64,000 nucleotides of DNA from Pseudoalteromonas piscicida (GTDB taxonomy: Bacteria; Pseudomonadota; Gammaproteobacteria; Enterobacterales; Alteromonadaceae). Position 1 is the first letter of the stretch. Every line of letters begins with the position of its first letter. The stretch spans positions 665,501 to 729,500 of the forward strand of contig NZ_CP021646.1 in assembly GCF_002208135.1 (NCBI RefSeq), read 5' to 3'. Made by a program: the position numbers and the translations under genes. Shown piece after piece: positions 1-8,724 of the stretch. Under the pieces are notes generated by a model. That model did not search any database. It was not told the origin of the DNA and saw nothing but the letters and a program-made list of their open reading frames with translations.

Positions 1-2
1 GC

Positions 3-3000
3 AATATAGTCGTTGGTCCACCTGTGAAATTTTTCGACAGACAAATGTTTGCGCTCGGTAAGAAACTATCAACGGTGGATAACGCCCATGTATTGATGAT
101 CTACGATAGCGATATTATTGATAGGTGGTTGTTAAACATAGGCTCCCTAGACGGTACGATGGAATTTAAAAACCAAAGTGATGAGATTATCGCGGGGAAA
201 CGCTATGATCACGACCACGATGGGCTGGTAAATTCATCAGCACCTTGGCAGTACGGACTACACTTTATCGCTAAGCCCGCCAAAGAGCCTATCAGTTTAA
301 ACTATCATGAAAGCTATGAGCAGTTTGCCGCTCCACTACAGCGGGAAATCTTGCTCGAACTCGCACTATTACTGTTTTTTATTCTTTTTACCTTTGTGAC
401 TATTGTGTGGTTAAGCGGACAAATATTTGTCCGACCTTTAAAGCATTTTGTGAACTATTTATCTTTGCAAGAGCACACGCCACAAGCCACCTTAAACTAC
501 CCCATTCCCTCAGAATGGCAACCTTGGTTTATACAAATCAAGCAGGTGGTGGAGCAAAAATCGCGCTTGATGCATGCCCTTAAACAACATAATCAAGAAC
601 TAGATGACGAAATTAAGCGCAAACAACAGGCATTAAAACAAAGCTTTGAGGCAAAAGAGCGCCAAGCTGCTTTACTTAACGCTGTGCTTGACTCTGTGCC
701 TGATATTATCTATTTCAAAAATATCGACGGTTCATTCATCGGTTGTAATCGCGCGTTCGAAGAGTTTATGGGGGTCGATAAGTCGGATTTGGTTGCGAAA
801 ACACAACCTGAAGTGACTTCCGGGTTAACCATACTACTTGAGCAAGAAGCGGCGATGGAACGCTCGCAAGAGCAGGTTGCAACTAACTTTGTCCTTGGGG
901 CAAATACTTACTTTTTGACTATCACCCCATTAAAATCGGAAACCGGAAAGCTCATTGGTTGTTTGGGAGTTGCGAGAGATATTACCGCAGCACAAGAGGC
1001 GTATAATGCCCTAAGAGATTCTGAAGAAAACTTTAGGGCAGCGACTGAGTTTGCACCAAATGGTGTCATTTTGGCTGCGATCAGCGGTAAAATCTTGGAG
1101 ATGAACAAGGCTGCCAAACGTTACTTGTCACTTGATAAGAATACGGGAGAAAAGCAGCTAGAGCGCTTGTTTGATGAGCAAAACTGGCAAGAGCTAAAGC
1201 CTGTTTTGGTAGGGCTTTTAAAAGAGCAAAAGAAAGTCGTTGAACACATGATCTCACAGTCGGGTAAGCACCGCTGGTTACAATTGAGTATTTCTTTAGT
1301 TTGGGATAAAAATAAGCGCCCTAAGTATTACGTGATCCATATTCAAAATATCACCGGTCTGTTGTTAGCAAAGCAAGATGCAGAGCGCGCAACGCTTGCC
1401 AAAAGCCGCTTTATCGCTAATATCAGTCATGAAATTAGAACGCCAATTAATGCCATTTTAGGTCTGGCGGATATGATCAAAAGTGAGGCGCTGAGTCGAG
1501 TTCAGAGTAAAAAGTTGCAGCAGCTTTCCGGGGCTGCTAATGAGCTGCTTACCATGCTCAACAGTATTTTAGAGTTTGCCAAAGTCGAAAGCCACCAAGG
1601 CACAATTCAATATGAGACATTTCAAACCTGCCATATATTTACCACGATAGAATCATTGATAAAGCCTTTGTGTATACAAAAAGGCTTGGAGTTTGAGTTA
1701 CAGGTCGACCCCCAAGTTTGGCCGTATCTCTACAGTGATGAAGATAAGGTAAAGCAAATCTTGGTAAACCTGCTTGGCAACGCAGTAAAGTATACCAATC
1801 ATGGCAAGGTTGGTTTGAGGGTGACGTTACTCGTTGATAGGGCTGCAAAACAAACCGTAAAGTTTGCCGTTTGGGACACTGGCGTTGGGATCAAGTCGCA
1901 AGAGATTGAGCATCTTTTTGATGCATTTACCCAAGGTGATGAAAGCTTCACACGTCGTCACGAAGGCATTGGTTTGGGGCTTGCGATTGTGAAGCAAGAA
2001 GTTGCACTTTTAGGTGGCGACATTGCGGTTAACTCAACCCCTAACGAAGGAAGCTGCTTTTTCTTTGAGTTGGTGCTAGATAAAGGCGCTTGCCCGGTTG
2101 TAGATAGTCACAAAGAAGTCTACTGTCTCACCACCGAAGCGCATAGCTTACCAAGCTATTTTGCGGGTCTCGCGGAGCCTTTATCTGTTGAGCGATTGCA
2201 CGCGATGCATGCTCAGCTCGACAAGTCTATTGTTGTTATTCCGCCAGAAGCACCGCTTGAACCCGCATATTCTGTATCTGGCAATACTGCCTTACTACTA
2301 CATTGTGAAGGGGAGTTCCCTGAGCGAAGTAACCATATTGCGCTCAATCAAAGTGTGTTTTACCAATCGGCTTACACTTGGCTTGCTGAATTTGCCCATA
2401 TGACGCAAACCGTCGACAACGTGTGTATGCAAGTTGCTGGCGCGCTTTGTTTGGTGGTCGACGATAACAACTTAAATTTAGATATTACTGAGAATATGTT
2501 AAAACAAAACGGTATCTCTACCGTAGGGCTTCAAAGCGCTGAACATATTGAGGAAGTTTGCCGCTCGCTGCGACCGGATATCATCCTGATGGATATCCAT
2601 ATGCCAAACATCGATGGCTATCAAGCGACCAAGCAGATCAGGGAAGTATGGTCTGAAACTGAGCTACCTGTTATCGCCTTGACCGCCAATGCAAGCAAAG
2701 AAGAACGGGCGAAAGCCACAGCCGTTGGCATGAATGATTATTTGGTAAAACCAATTAATAGCACACAGGCGTGCAAGGCATTGGCAAGCAATATTTTTCA
2801 ATCAGATAAAACAGAAGAAGCCTTTTTCGATTATGAGTTTGCTTTATCACAAATGATGCAAAATGAAACGTTTTTGCAAACAATGTTAGATAAATTTGCT
2901 AAACTTTGCCATGATTACCTAGAACAGGTTGCTGAAATAGAGCAAGGTTCAGCATTATTTGAATTAGCACATGGAATTAAGGGCGCTGCTGCAGGTCTGG

Positions 3001-3140
3001 GCTTTAAGCGACTGGCGAAAGTTGCAAAAGACCTTGAAACGCAAAGCAAAACGATCACAACAATAACAAATCGCACTGACTTGGATGTGTTAACAAATGC
3101 ACTTTCACAGGTGGTGTGCTTTATCGAGCTAAAAAGGTAG
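3..3140 (+). CDS. Hybrid sensor histidine kinase (PAS-PAS-HisKA-HATPase-REC-Hpt), 5' end cut by window edge
   Basis: Membrane-bound hybrid kinase of the ArcB/BarA type of multi-step phosphorelay. The frame is open back to base 3, so the GTG at 24 is probably internal and the N-terminus lies outside the window. Numbered from that GTG: remainder of a periplasmic sensor region (1-105), one TM helix (about 108-137), a charged coiled-coil-like linker (175-215), PAS (about 216-325), a second PAS (about 330-448), HisKA with H469 in an SHEIRTP box, an HATPase domain with N-box, DTGVGI and GIGLGLAIV, a receiver with D857 (MDIHMP) and K909, and a C-terminal Hpt domain with H983 (AHGIKG). All phospho-transfer residues look intact. 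It lies 9 bp before a REC/GGDEF protein, its likely partner. The signal sensed cannot be told. Confidence 0.93.
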   Translation, partial: NIVVGPPVKFFDRQMFALGKKLSTVDNAHVLMIYDSDIIDRWLLNIGSLDGTMEFKNQSDEIIAGKRYDHDHDGLVNSSAPWQYGLHFIAKPAKEPISLNYHESYEQFAAPLQREILLELALLLFFILFTFVTIVWLSGQIFVRPLKHFVNYLSLQEHTPQATLNYPIPSEWQPWFIQIKQVVEQKSRLMHALKQHNQELDDEIKRKQQALKQSFEAKERQAALLNAVLDSVPDIIYFKNIDGSFIGCNRAFEEFMGVDKSDLVAKTQPEVTSGLTILLEQEAAMERSQEQVATNFVLGANTYFLTITPLKSETGKLIGCLGVARDITAAQEAYNALRDSEENFRAATEFAPNGVILAAISGKILEMNKAAKRYLSLDKNTGEKQLERLFDEQNWQELKPVLVGLLKEQKKVVEHMISQSGKHRWLQLSISLVWDKNKRPKYYVIHIQNITGLLLAKQDAERATLAKSRFIANISHEIRTPINAILGLADMIKSEALSRVQSKKLQQLSGAANELLTMLNSILEFAKVESHQGTIQYETFQTCHIFTTIESLIKPLCIQKGLEFELQVDPQVWPYLYSDEDKVKQILVNLLGNAVKYTNHGKVGLRVTLLVDRAAKQTVKFAVWDTGVGIKSQEIEHLFDAFTQGDESFTRRHEGIGLGLAIVKQEVALLGGDIAVNSTPNEGSCFFFELVLDKGACPVVDSHKEVYCLTTEAHSLPSYFAGLAEPLSVERLHAMHAQLDKSIVVIPPEAPLEPAYSVSGNTALLLHCEGEFPERSNHIALNQSVFYQSAYTWLAEFAHMTQTVDNVCMQVAGALCLVVDDNNLNLDITENMLKQNGISTVGLQSAEHIEEVCRSLRPDIILMDIHMPNIDGYQATKQIREVWSETELPVIALTANASKEERAKATAVGMNDYLVKPINSTQACKALASNIFQSDKTEEAFFDYEFALSQMMQNETFLQTMLDKFAKLCHDYLEQVAEIEQGSALFELAHGIKGAAAGLGFKRLAKVAKDLETQSKTITTITNRTDLDVLTNALSQVVCFIELKR

Positions 3141-3149
3141 CGTCATAAG

Positions 3150-4052
3150 ATGCAGCAAGCTGAGCACATTTTTATTATTGATGATGACCCAATAAACAAA
3201 ATGGTCCTAAGTAATACATTGGGTGAGGGTCATAGACTATCCCAAAGCACAGGCACTAAGTTTTGTATTGATGAACTCAAAGCGAGTAAACCAGACCTTA
3301 TCATTTTAGATGTGTTAATGGCTGATGGCGCTGGTTTTTCTATTTTAGAATGCCTAAAGAGGGATGCGAGCACCTATGGTATTCCGGTTGTCGTGATCTC
3401 CGGTAGCGTGAGCTTTAAAGACGAAGCAAGAGGCTTGGAGTTAGGGGCGGTGGATTATATTACTAAACCCTTCAATCCCTTGATTGTAAAAGCCAGGATC
3501 AAAAACCATTTAGCGATAAAAAAGAAAAATGACCTGCTCGAAAAGCTGGCCTCTATCGATGGTTTGACGGAGTTGCCCAATCGTAGATATCTAGATGAAG
3601 CTATGAAATCAGCATTAGAGAGCGCGAAAATAGATGGCTGTGCGTTTACCGTTATGCTCGCTGAGGTAGATTATTTTAAAACGTTTAATGAGCACTATGG
3701 CTATATGCATGGTGATGATTGCTTATTTAAGGTAGCCAAAGCGCTAGAAGAAGCCGCAACAAGACGCTCTCTATTCATTGGCCGTTTTGATGGTACTCGT
3801 TTTGCGTTGGTGCTAACTCAGCATAATATCGATGTAATTAGTGAGATTGCCGAATCGCTACACAACTCAGTCAATGCGTTAAAAATCCCCCATATCGCCT
3901 CACCCATATGTGCCCATGTGAGCGTTAGCATTGGTGCGGTTCATATTGAAAATCACTGTAGTAATGAGCTAGCTGAACTGATAAAAGTGGCTGATACTGC
4001 CCTTGCCGCTGCACAAAAACAGCAAAGCATGGTATTTATTAAAGCATTATAA
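3150..4052 (+). CDS. Response regulator with degenerate GGDEF domain
   Basis: Two-domain protein of 300 aa. An N-terminal receiver (about 5-120) has the acidic pocket DDD at 11-13, phospho-acceptor D54 in ILDVLM and the TKPF lysine near 106. A GGDEF-family domain follows (about 130-298) with the usual opening DGLTELPNRRYLDE. The signature GGDEF loop reads DGTRF (214-218), and the metal-binding DxD stretch reads AEVDYFK, so both metal/catalytic sites are altered and diguanylate cyclase activity is unlikely. It may bind c-di-GMP or GTP, or act as a phospho-dependent scaffold. It follows the hybrid kinase by 9 bp and is presumably co-transcribed and phosphorylated by it. Domain calls are firm; loss of activity is inferred from residues. 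Confidence 0.9.
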   Translation: MQQAEHIFIIDDDPINKMVLSNTLGEGHRLSQSTGTKFCIDELKASKPDLIILDVLMADGAGFSILECLKRDASTYGIPVVVISGSVSFKDEARGLELGAVDYITKPFNPLIVKARIKNHLAIKKKNDLLEKLASIDGLTELPNRRYLDEAMKSALESAKIDGCAFTVMLAEVDYFKTFNEHYGYMHGDDCLFKVAKALEEAATRRSLFIGRFDGTRFALVLTQHNIDVISEIAESLHNSVNALKIPHIASPICAHVSVSIGAVHIENHCSNELAELIKVADTALAAAQKQQSMVFIKAL

Positions 4053-4119
4053 ATATGGAAAGTCATATGTGGGACGAAAGCATATCCGCATTATTCACCA
4101 TCCTTGGTGCGATAAAACC

Positions 4120-4500
4120 TTACTGAATTTGTTGTAGTGCGCTGTCACCAAAGCCAACCAGTAGGTTGTTTTTGAATACCAATGGCGTGCACTCATCTTT
4201 TGTCACTTTGCCGTCTGAGTGTTTGCTATTAGTTGCATAGTAAAGCACTTGATAGTTGTCGCCGTCTTTTGACACCAACTCACTAAAATCAGGTGTGGCA
4301 AACATGTCTTTTACTGATGAGTAAGATACACCCATTTCAAGGTTGGCAATCTTTTCACGATTTTTGCGCTGTTTATGTTCCCAGTTAGACGAGTTGTATT
4401 CAGAAGCCCAACCATGCTCTACTTCACCGTCGGATACAGCAACGATACAGCCCGATAATAGAGTAGAGCTAAGCGCAGCCACTAACATTAATTTTTTCAT
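4120..4500 (-). CDS. DUF3192-family lipoprotein
   Basis: Predicted lipoprotein of 126 aa. The ATG at 4500 is preferred over an upstream in-frame start at 4551 because it is preceded by AAAGGAAAA and opens a typical signal sequence (MKKLMLVAALSSTLLSGC) with lipobox LSGC. The mature part carries a short charged segment and then a compact domain with GVSYSSVKDMFATPDF and a C-terminal YYATN...CTPLVFKNNLLVGFG pattern that I recognise as DUF3192. This fold is loosely BamE/SmpA-like, with the helix-turn before a small sheet. No function is established for the family as far as I know. Transcribed alone, convergent with the upstream response regulator. Confidence 0.75.
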   Translation of the reverse strand: MKKLMLVAALSSTLLSGCIVAVSDGEVEHGWASEYNSSNWEHKQRKNREKIANLEMGVSYSSVKDMFATPDFSELVSKDGDNYQVLYYATNSKHSDGKVTKDECTPLVFKNNLLVGFGDSALQQIQ

Positions 4501-4697
4501 TGTTGTTTTCCTTTTTAATTTTGTTGCTGAGCAAATAATGCAAACAGCCATTTGTTTTTGCTTGAATTATCACAAGAGTTGCAAACTCTTTGCCAACTAA
4601 TAAAGTTTATATATATCAGTTTGTTGTTGGTTTTTAACCAGTTCGTAGTTGAGGGTTTTCACTAACATTTAGCTATATTACCTACTAAAACAATAAT

Positions 4698-5645
4698 CTA
4701 GACCACCCGGTTTCTCGTTGTCCCAGCCAAAAAATTTTCAATATTAATGGCAATTTCGCTGACTAAACGTTCGATGGCCTCTTTACTTGCCCATGCCGTA
4801 TGCGGTGTCAAAAGCAAGTTCTCACCTTGGTATTGAACAAGTGGATTACTTGCTTGTGCCGGCTCTTGTGTGAGGACATCCACAGCAGCACCAGCTATTT
4901 GCTTGTTAGTTAGCGCATCCACCAACGCGTGTTCATTGACTATGCCGCCTCTTGCGGTGTTGATAAGATAAGCATGATTTGGAAGTAGGGCGAATTCAGC
5001 ACTCGCAATCAGGTTTTCAGTTTCAGCGGTAAGCGGGCAGTGAATCGATACAATATCTGCAATTCGCAGTGCTTCTTCAAAAGCCATTCGTCCTGCTCTA
5101 ATCTCAGTTACGCCTCTACGTTCGGCAACAATTACCTGAGCTCCAAATGCTTGTGCGACTTTTGCAACGGCTTCTCCTAACGTTCCATGGCCTACGATCA
5201 CAAAGTTTTTGCCTGCAATTTCATTGATGCTGTAGTCCAAACGACAAAACATGTCACTTTGCTGCCAAAGGCCTGCATGGCAGTCTTGTTGATAACGATG
5301 GATATTTGTCATTAAGTTACCAAGCATAGTAAAGGTGTGCTGCACGACAGAAGGGGTTGAGTAACCAGCCACATTAGCCACCGCAACTTGATGGGCTTTT
5401 GCGGCTGCTAAGTCGATGTTATTTACGCCCGTGGCCGCGACACAAATCAGCTGTAATTGCGGTAACGCCGCTATTGTTTCTTCATTTAGTTTTACTTTAT
5501 TGGTGATGATGATTGCCGCATCTTTACAGCGTGTGATGATGTCATCACTGGATGTGGTGTCGTAAGACGTTAATGTGCCTAGTTTGGCAATGGGGGAAAG
5601 ATCGGTTCCTGCAAGTGTTTTAGCGTCTAATACCACGATTTGCAT
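4698..5645 (-). CDS. D-2-hydroxyacid dehydrogenase (hydroxypyruvate/glycerate dehydrogenase-like)
   Basis: NAD(P)-dependent D-isomer-specific 2-hydroxyacid dehydrogenase, 315 aa, the usual family length. The nucleotide-binding glycine motif GHGTLG is at 152-157, and the catalytic triad is visible as R232 (NTARGG), E261 (TQEP) and H282 (TPHTAW). The substrate is probably a small 2-keto acid such as hydroxypyruvate or glyoxylate; the exact one cannot be read from sequence. The ATG at 5645 is preceded by AAGGATAAAAAT. It is divergent from the MerR-family gene, and its start lies only 17 bp from the predicted ZntR-type promoter, so binding of that regulator could also affect this gene. Confidence 0.85.
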   Translation of the reverse strand: MQIVVLDAKTLAGTDLSPIAKLGTLTSYDTTSSDDIITRCKDAAIIITNKVKLNEETIAALPQLQLICVAATGVNNIDLAAAKAHQVAVANVAGYSTPSVVQHTFTMLGNLMTNIHRYQQDCHAGLWQQSDMFCRLDYSINEIAGKNFVIVGHGTLGEAVAKVAQAFGAQVIVAERRGVTEIRAGRMAFEEALRIADIVSIHCPLTAETENLIASAEFALLPNHAYLINTARGGIVNEHALVDALTNKQIAGAAVDVLTQEPAQASNPLVQYQGENLLLTPHTAWASKEAIERLVSEIAINIENFLAGTTRNRVV

Positions 5646-5661
5646 TATTTTTATCCTTTTC

Positions 5662-5693
5662 TTGACTTTGGAGTTAACTCTAAGGTTTATACT
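5662..5693 (+). promoter_or_regulatory. ZntR/MerR-type metal-responsive promoter with 20-bp spacer and dyad operator
   Basis: A -35 hexamer TTGACT (5662-5667) and a -10 hexamer TATACT (5688-5693) are separated by exactly 20 bp, the over-long spacing typical of promoters activated by MerR-family metal regulators. A dyad with 10-bp half-sites (5666-5675 and 5676-5685, 8 of 10 positions paired) fills the spacer. The arrangement closely resembles the E. coli zntA promoter as I remember it. Transcription would start near 5700 and read the regulator gene and the permease gene. Confidence 0.8.
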
Positions 5694-5736
5694 TGTGATG
5701 TCGACTAGGATAATCTTCAGGACTTGGGAGTGTAAA

Positions 5737-6144
5737 GTGGTAAAGATTGGTGAGCTGGCAAAGCGACTTCACGTATCAACTGACACGTTAAGGTATTATG
5801 AAGCAAACGATCTCCTACACCCTTGCACAAGGAGCGAGGGCGGGTATCGGTTGTTTGATGAGCAAAGTGAAAAGCAAATGCGCTTTATTCTTCGCGCGAA
5901 GGAAGTGGGGTTCAGCCTCAAAGAAGTACAAGACTTGCTGAAGATAAAGTTTGAAAAGCATCAGCACAGTTGTGAAGAAGTAAAAGCGCTAACTATCACT
6001 AAACGGGATTTAGTGAGAGCGCGGATCGCTGAGTTACAAAAATTTGAACAATCGTTATCGACGCTAGCAGAGCAATGCTGCGGCGGTAAGGAAGCGGCAG
6101 TGAGCTGCTCGATTTTAACGGCCTTGGAGGCTATCGATGAATGA
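5737..6144 (+). CDS. MerR-family metal-responsive regulator, ZntR/CadR-like
   Basis: Transcription factor of 135 aa. The frame is open further upstream, but the GTG at 5737 is chosen because it has a GGGAG Shine-Dalgarno 7 bp before it and lines up with the ZntR N-terminus (VKIGELAKR). A winged-helix DNA-binding domain (TDTLRYYE...EGGYRLF) is followed by the long dimerisation helix and a C-terminal metal loop. Cysteines at the ZntR positions are present (HSC near 79, CC near 114-115 and a final C), but the loop histidine of ZntR is replaced by Glu, so the metal could be Zn, Cd or Pb. It overlaps the permease gene by 8 bp and should autoregulate from the 20-bp-spacer promoter. Confidence 0.88.
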   Translation: MVKIGELAKRLHVSTDTLRYYEANDLLHPCTRSEGGYRLFDEQSEKQMRFILRAKEVGFSLKEVQDLLKIKFEKHQHSCEEVKALTITKRDLVRARIAELQKFEQSLSTLAEQCCGGKEAAVSCSILTALEAIDE

Positions 6145-7411
6145 ACTGATAGTAAATTTTTGGCAGCTATTTTTAGTATCTGCCCCGTGGTTACTGCTTG
6201 GTCTAATATTGGCCGGGTTACTGAATGTATTTATTCCAAAAGACTTGTTACAAAAGCATTTAGGTAAAGAAGGGTTTTGGACAACGATAAAGGCAGCGCT
6301 GATTGGGGCACCTATGCCGCTTTGCTCTTGCGGCGTTATTCCAGCTGCAGTGGGACTGAGAAGAGCGGGGGGCTCAAAAAGTGCGACAACCGCATTTTTA
6401 GTCTCAACACCTGAAACTGGCGTGGATTCTATCTCGGTTTCTTATGTGCTACTTGGTCCTTTTATGGCGATAATTAGGCCAATTGCAGCTGTGGTTAGCG
6501 CAATTGCGGCAGGGTTACTCGTTGGCAGTGAGAAAGATGAAAAGCCTGTGCCGCTAAAGCACCTTAATACCTCAGAGGAACCAAGCGCGACTAGCGGTTG
6601 TTGTGACGCTAATCATCACCCAGAGCCAAAGCCAGCTGAAAAGCATCACAGCCATGATAGCTGTTGCGCCAGCGCTAAAGTGGAAACCGCAAAAGTTAAC
6701 TCAAGCTGCTGTGCGCCTGCTGGCCCGCAATTAGCAATGGCTGGGGCGAATATGTCTTGTTGTGATACTACGGAGCCTGCCGTAACTAGTTGTTGCGATT
6801 CTTCATCAGCCACGGCAAGCTGTTGTGAGCCAGCCCCCGTACCTGAAAACCAAGGGGTTTTTGGCAAAACAGTAGAAGCTGTTAAGTTCAGTTGTAATCA
6901 ACTACTGTCCGATACCGCAGTTTGGCTACTTATCGGTTTATTCTTTGCCGCGTTAGTGCAAACTTTTGTGCCTGAGTCTTTCTTATCTCAATGGGGCGAC
7001 GGTATTATCGCCATGCTAGTGGTTATCCTTATCAGTATCCCAATGTATATCTGTGCAACGGCTTCAACCCCAATCGCCGCGGGCTTGTTAATGGCAGGTG
7101 TGTCACCTGGTGCGGTATTGGTCTTTATGCTCGCAGGTCCTGCAACTAACATCGCCACAATCGGGGTGGTAGGTAAAGAATTAGGGCGTCGAGCCGTGTT
7201 TGCCTATCTGGGCGGCGTTATCGGAGTTGCACTTATCTTTGGCTATTTAACGGATTACTTAGTTAATACTTACGGTTTTGTGGTAACACCGATGATAGGT
7301 GAGGAACACGAAGTGCTACCACATTGGTTGACAATATCGATGGGCGCATTATTAGCAGCACTCTTACTAAGATTAGCTATACTCAAATTAGGTAAAGTTG
7401 TTAGAAGATAA
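6137..7411 (+). CDS. COG0701 (ArsP/DUF318) permease with Cys/His-rich cytoplasmic insertion
   Basis: Polytopic inner-membrane permease of 424 aa from the family that includes the methylarsenite exporter ArsP and E. coli YraQ. It has two membrane halves (about 8-130 and 255-420). The first carries the family's PLCSCGVIP (61-69), and the second carries ICATASTPIAAGL and AGPATNIATIG. Between the halves lies an unusual 100-residue linker (about 140-240) with six CysCys pairs (155, 176, 191, 208, 219, 229) and a His cluster near 159-173, clearly a metal-binding insert. Its position after a ZntR-like regulator points to efflux of a soft or borderline metal ion; the substrate is unknown. Confidence 0.85.
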   Translation: MNELIVNFWQLFLVSAPWLLLGLILAGLLNVFIPKDLLQKHLGKEGFWTTIKAALIGAPMPLCSCGVIPAAVGLRRAGGSKSATTAFLVSTPETGVDSISVSYVLLGPFMAIIRPIAAVVSAIAAGLLVGSEKDEKPVPLKHLNTSEEPSATSGCCDANHHPEPKPAEKHHSHDSCCASAKVETAKVNSSCCAPAGPQLAMAGANMSCCDTTEPAVTSCCDSSSATASCCEPAPVPENQGVFGKTVEAVKFSCNQLLSDTAVWLLIGLFFAALVQTFVPESFLSQWGDGIIAMLVVILISIPMYICATASTPIAAGLLMAGVSPGAVLVFMLAGPATNIATIGVVGKELGRRAVFAYLGGVIGVALIFGYLTDYLVNTYGFVVTPMIGEEHEVLPHWLTISMGALLAALLLRLAILKLGKVVRR

Positions 7412-7447
7412 ACAATTGTGGTACTTTTTACCGTATTACAATTACCT

Positions 7448-7516
7448 GACGTTTAGGCATTTTATGTTCCAACTTGGCATATCGCCTTGGTGGTCAGACA
7501 TGAAATGCTTAGCGTC
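7448..7516. repeat. Imperfect long hairpin in the 155-bp gap after the permease
   Basis: The arms at about 7448-7469 and 7498-7516 pair over roughly 18 positions with a few bulges (GACG...GCATTT against AAATGC...CGTC). There is no T-run, so it is a weak terminator candidate. It may be a palindromic intergenic repeat or RNA structure between the permease and the acyltransferase. Confidence 0.35.
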
Positions 7517-7578
7517 TGTTTATTTGACACGATAGAATGCGTTCCAGTATTCGTTAATCCGACAATTTGAGAAGTAGA

Positions 7579-8673
7579 GTGGATAAATACGCTGACATTA
7601 GACCGTATAATGATGATGAAGTAGTGCCAGCATTGGCACGTCTGCTAGGTGATGATCAATTCATTGATGTGGTCGCCAAATATAACCTGCCAGCTTGGTT
7701 GAGTGCTTGGCCAGCTATCGCGCGTCCACTAGTAAGAATGAAACTAAAAAAGAAGTGGGGAGACTTTTGTACAATTGAGCAAGTACAAGATGAGGTGGCG
7801 TACTATCTACAAATTTTAATCAATAAAACGACGTCTAAAGTTACCTATTCTGGACTTGAAACATTAGACCCGGATACCTCGTATTTATTTATTTCAAACC
7901 ATCGCGATATCGTTTTAGACCCAGCACTTGTTAACTGGGGCTTGCATCAGCAAGATATGCGCACGGTGCGCATCGCTATTGGTGATAACCTACTGCAAGT
8001 ACCTTATATCACTGAGCTCATGCGCCTTAATAAGAGTTTTATTGTAAAGCGCTCGGCAAAAGCACCAAAAGAAATGCTAAAAGCATTAACCCAGCTTTCT
8101 GCCTACATTTGTGACTCATTAAGTGAAGGTAACTCCATTTGGATTGCGCAAAAAGAAGGGCGTGCAAAGGACGGAGTGGATCAAACCGATCCAGCACTGT
8201 TAAAAATGCTACAGCTCAATGGTCGCAAACAGAAGCTAGATTTTTCAGATTATGTAAAACAGCTAAGGATTGTGCCCGTTGCTATTTCCTATCAATATGA
8301 GCCGTGTGCGGTTGCTAAGGCAAAAGAGCTATACCATAAAAAACAGTTTGGCCAATATGTGAAAGCGCAAGGTGAAGACATTGCTAGCATTGTCGAGGGT
8401 TTTAGCTCAGATAAAGGCCACGTACATATCGCATTTGGTGACCCTATCACTGCGGATGTTGAAAACCCAGATGAGCTGGCGAATGTCATCGATAAACAGA
8501 TTTTAGATTTATACTATCTGCATTCAACCAATCACTTAGCTGCAGGTGATGATGCGCAAGTGAGCCCAGAAGATAAAGAGGACTTTATCTCAAAGCTTGA
8601 ATCTGTACCGGAAGAATTGAAGCAATTGGTGCTGAGCATGTATGCCGAACCACTGCGTCGCAAAGGCATTTAA
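7579..8673 (+). CDS. PlsC-like 1-acyl-glycerol-phosphate acyltransferase family protein
   Basis: Acyltransferase-superfamily protein of 364 aa. The GTG at 7579 follows a GAGAAG sequence and gives the N-terminus VDKYADIRPYND. A TTG 12 bp upstream is an alternative. The catalytic HX4D box is clear as NHRDIVLD about 115 residues in, followed by a glycerophosphate-binding-like block (FIVKRS) and an EG.R block (QKEGRAKDG). The protein is longer than PlsC and lacks obvious TM helices, as in a group of proteobacterial proteins annotated only as 1-acyl-sn-glycerol-3-phosphate acyltransferase-like. Its acceptor is unknown. Single gene, ended by a strong terminator. Confidence 0.75.
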   Translation: MDKYADIRPYNDDEVVPALARLLGDDQFIDVVAKYNLPAWLSAWPAIARPLVRMKLKKKWGDFCTIEQVQDEVAYYLQILINKTTSKVTYSGLETLDPDTSYLFISNHRDIVLDPALVNWGLHQQDMRTVRIAIGDNLLQVPYITELMRLNKSFIVKRSAKAPKEMLKALTQLSAYICDSLSEGNSIWIAQKEGRAKDGVDQTDPALLKMLQLNGRKQKLDFSDYVKQLRIVPVAISYQYEPCAVAKAKELYHKKQFGQYVKAQGEDIASIVEGFSSDKGHVHIAFGDPITADVENPDELANVIDKQILDLYYLHSTNHLAAGDDAQVSPEDKEDFISKLESVPEELKQLVLSMYAEPLRRKGI

Positions 8674-8686
8674 TAGCAGTGAGTAT

Positions 8687-8718
8687 GCGCAACCGTGGTG
8701 TTAGGTGGTTGCGCTTTT
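8687..8718 (+). terminator. Rho-independent terminator of the acyltransferase gene
   Basis: The stem GCGCAACC/GGTTGCGC (8687-8694, 8707-8714) is followed by TTTT. The convergent GNAT gene ends at 8725, so it may act both ways. Confidence 0.75.
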
Positions 8719-8724
8719 GTTCGG

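Noticed and set aside
5575..5736. N-terminal extension of the MerR-family regulator
   Set aside because: It would run through the predicted promoter and into the divergent gene, and the added residues are not MerR-like; the GTG at 5737 has a ribosome site and matches ZntR.
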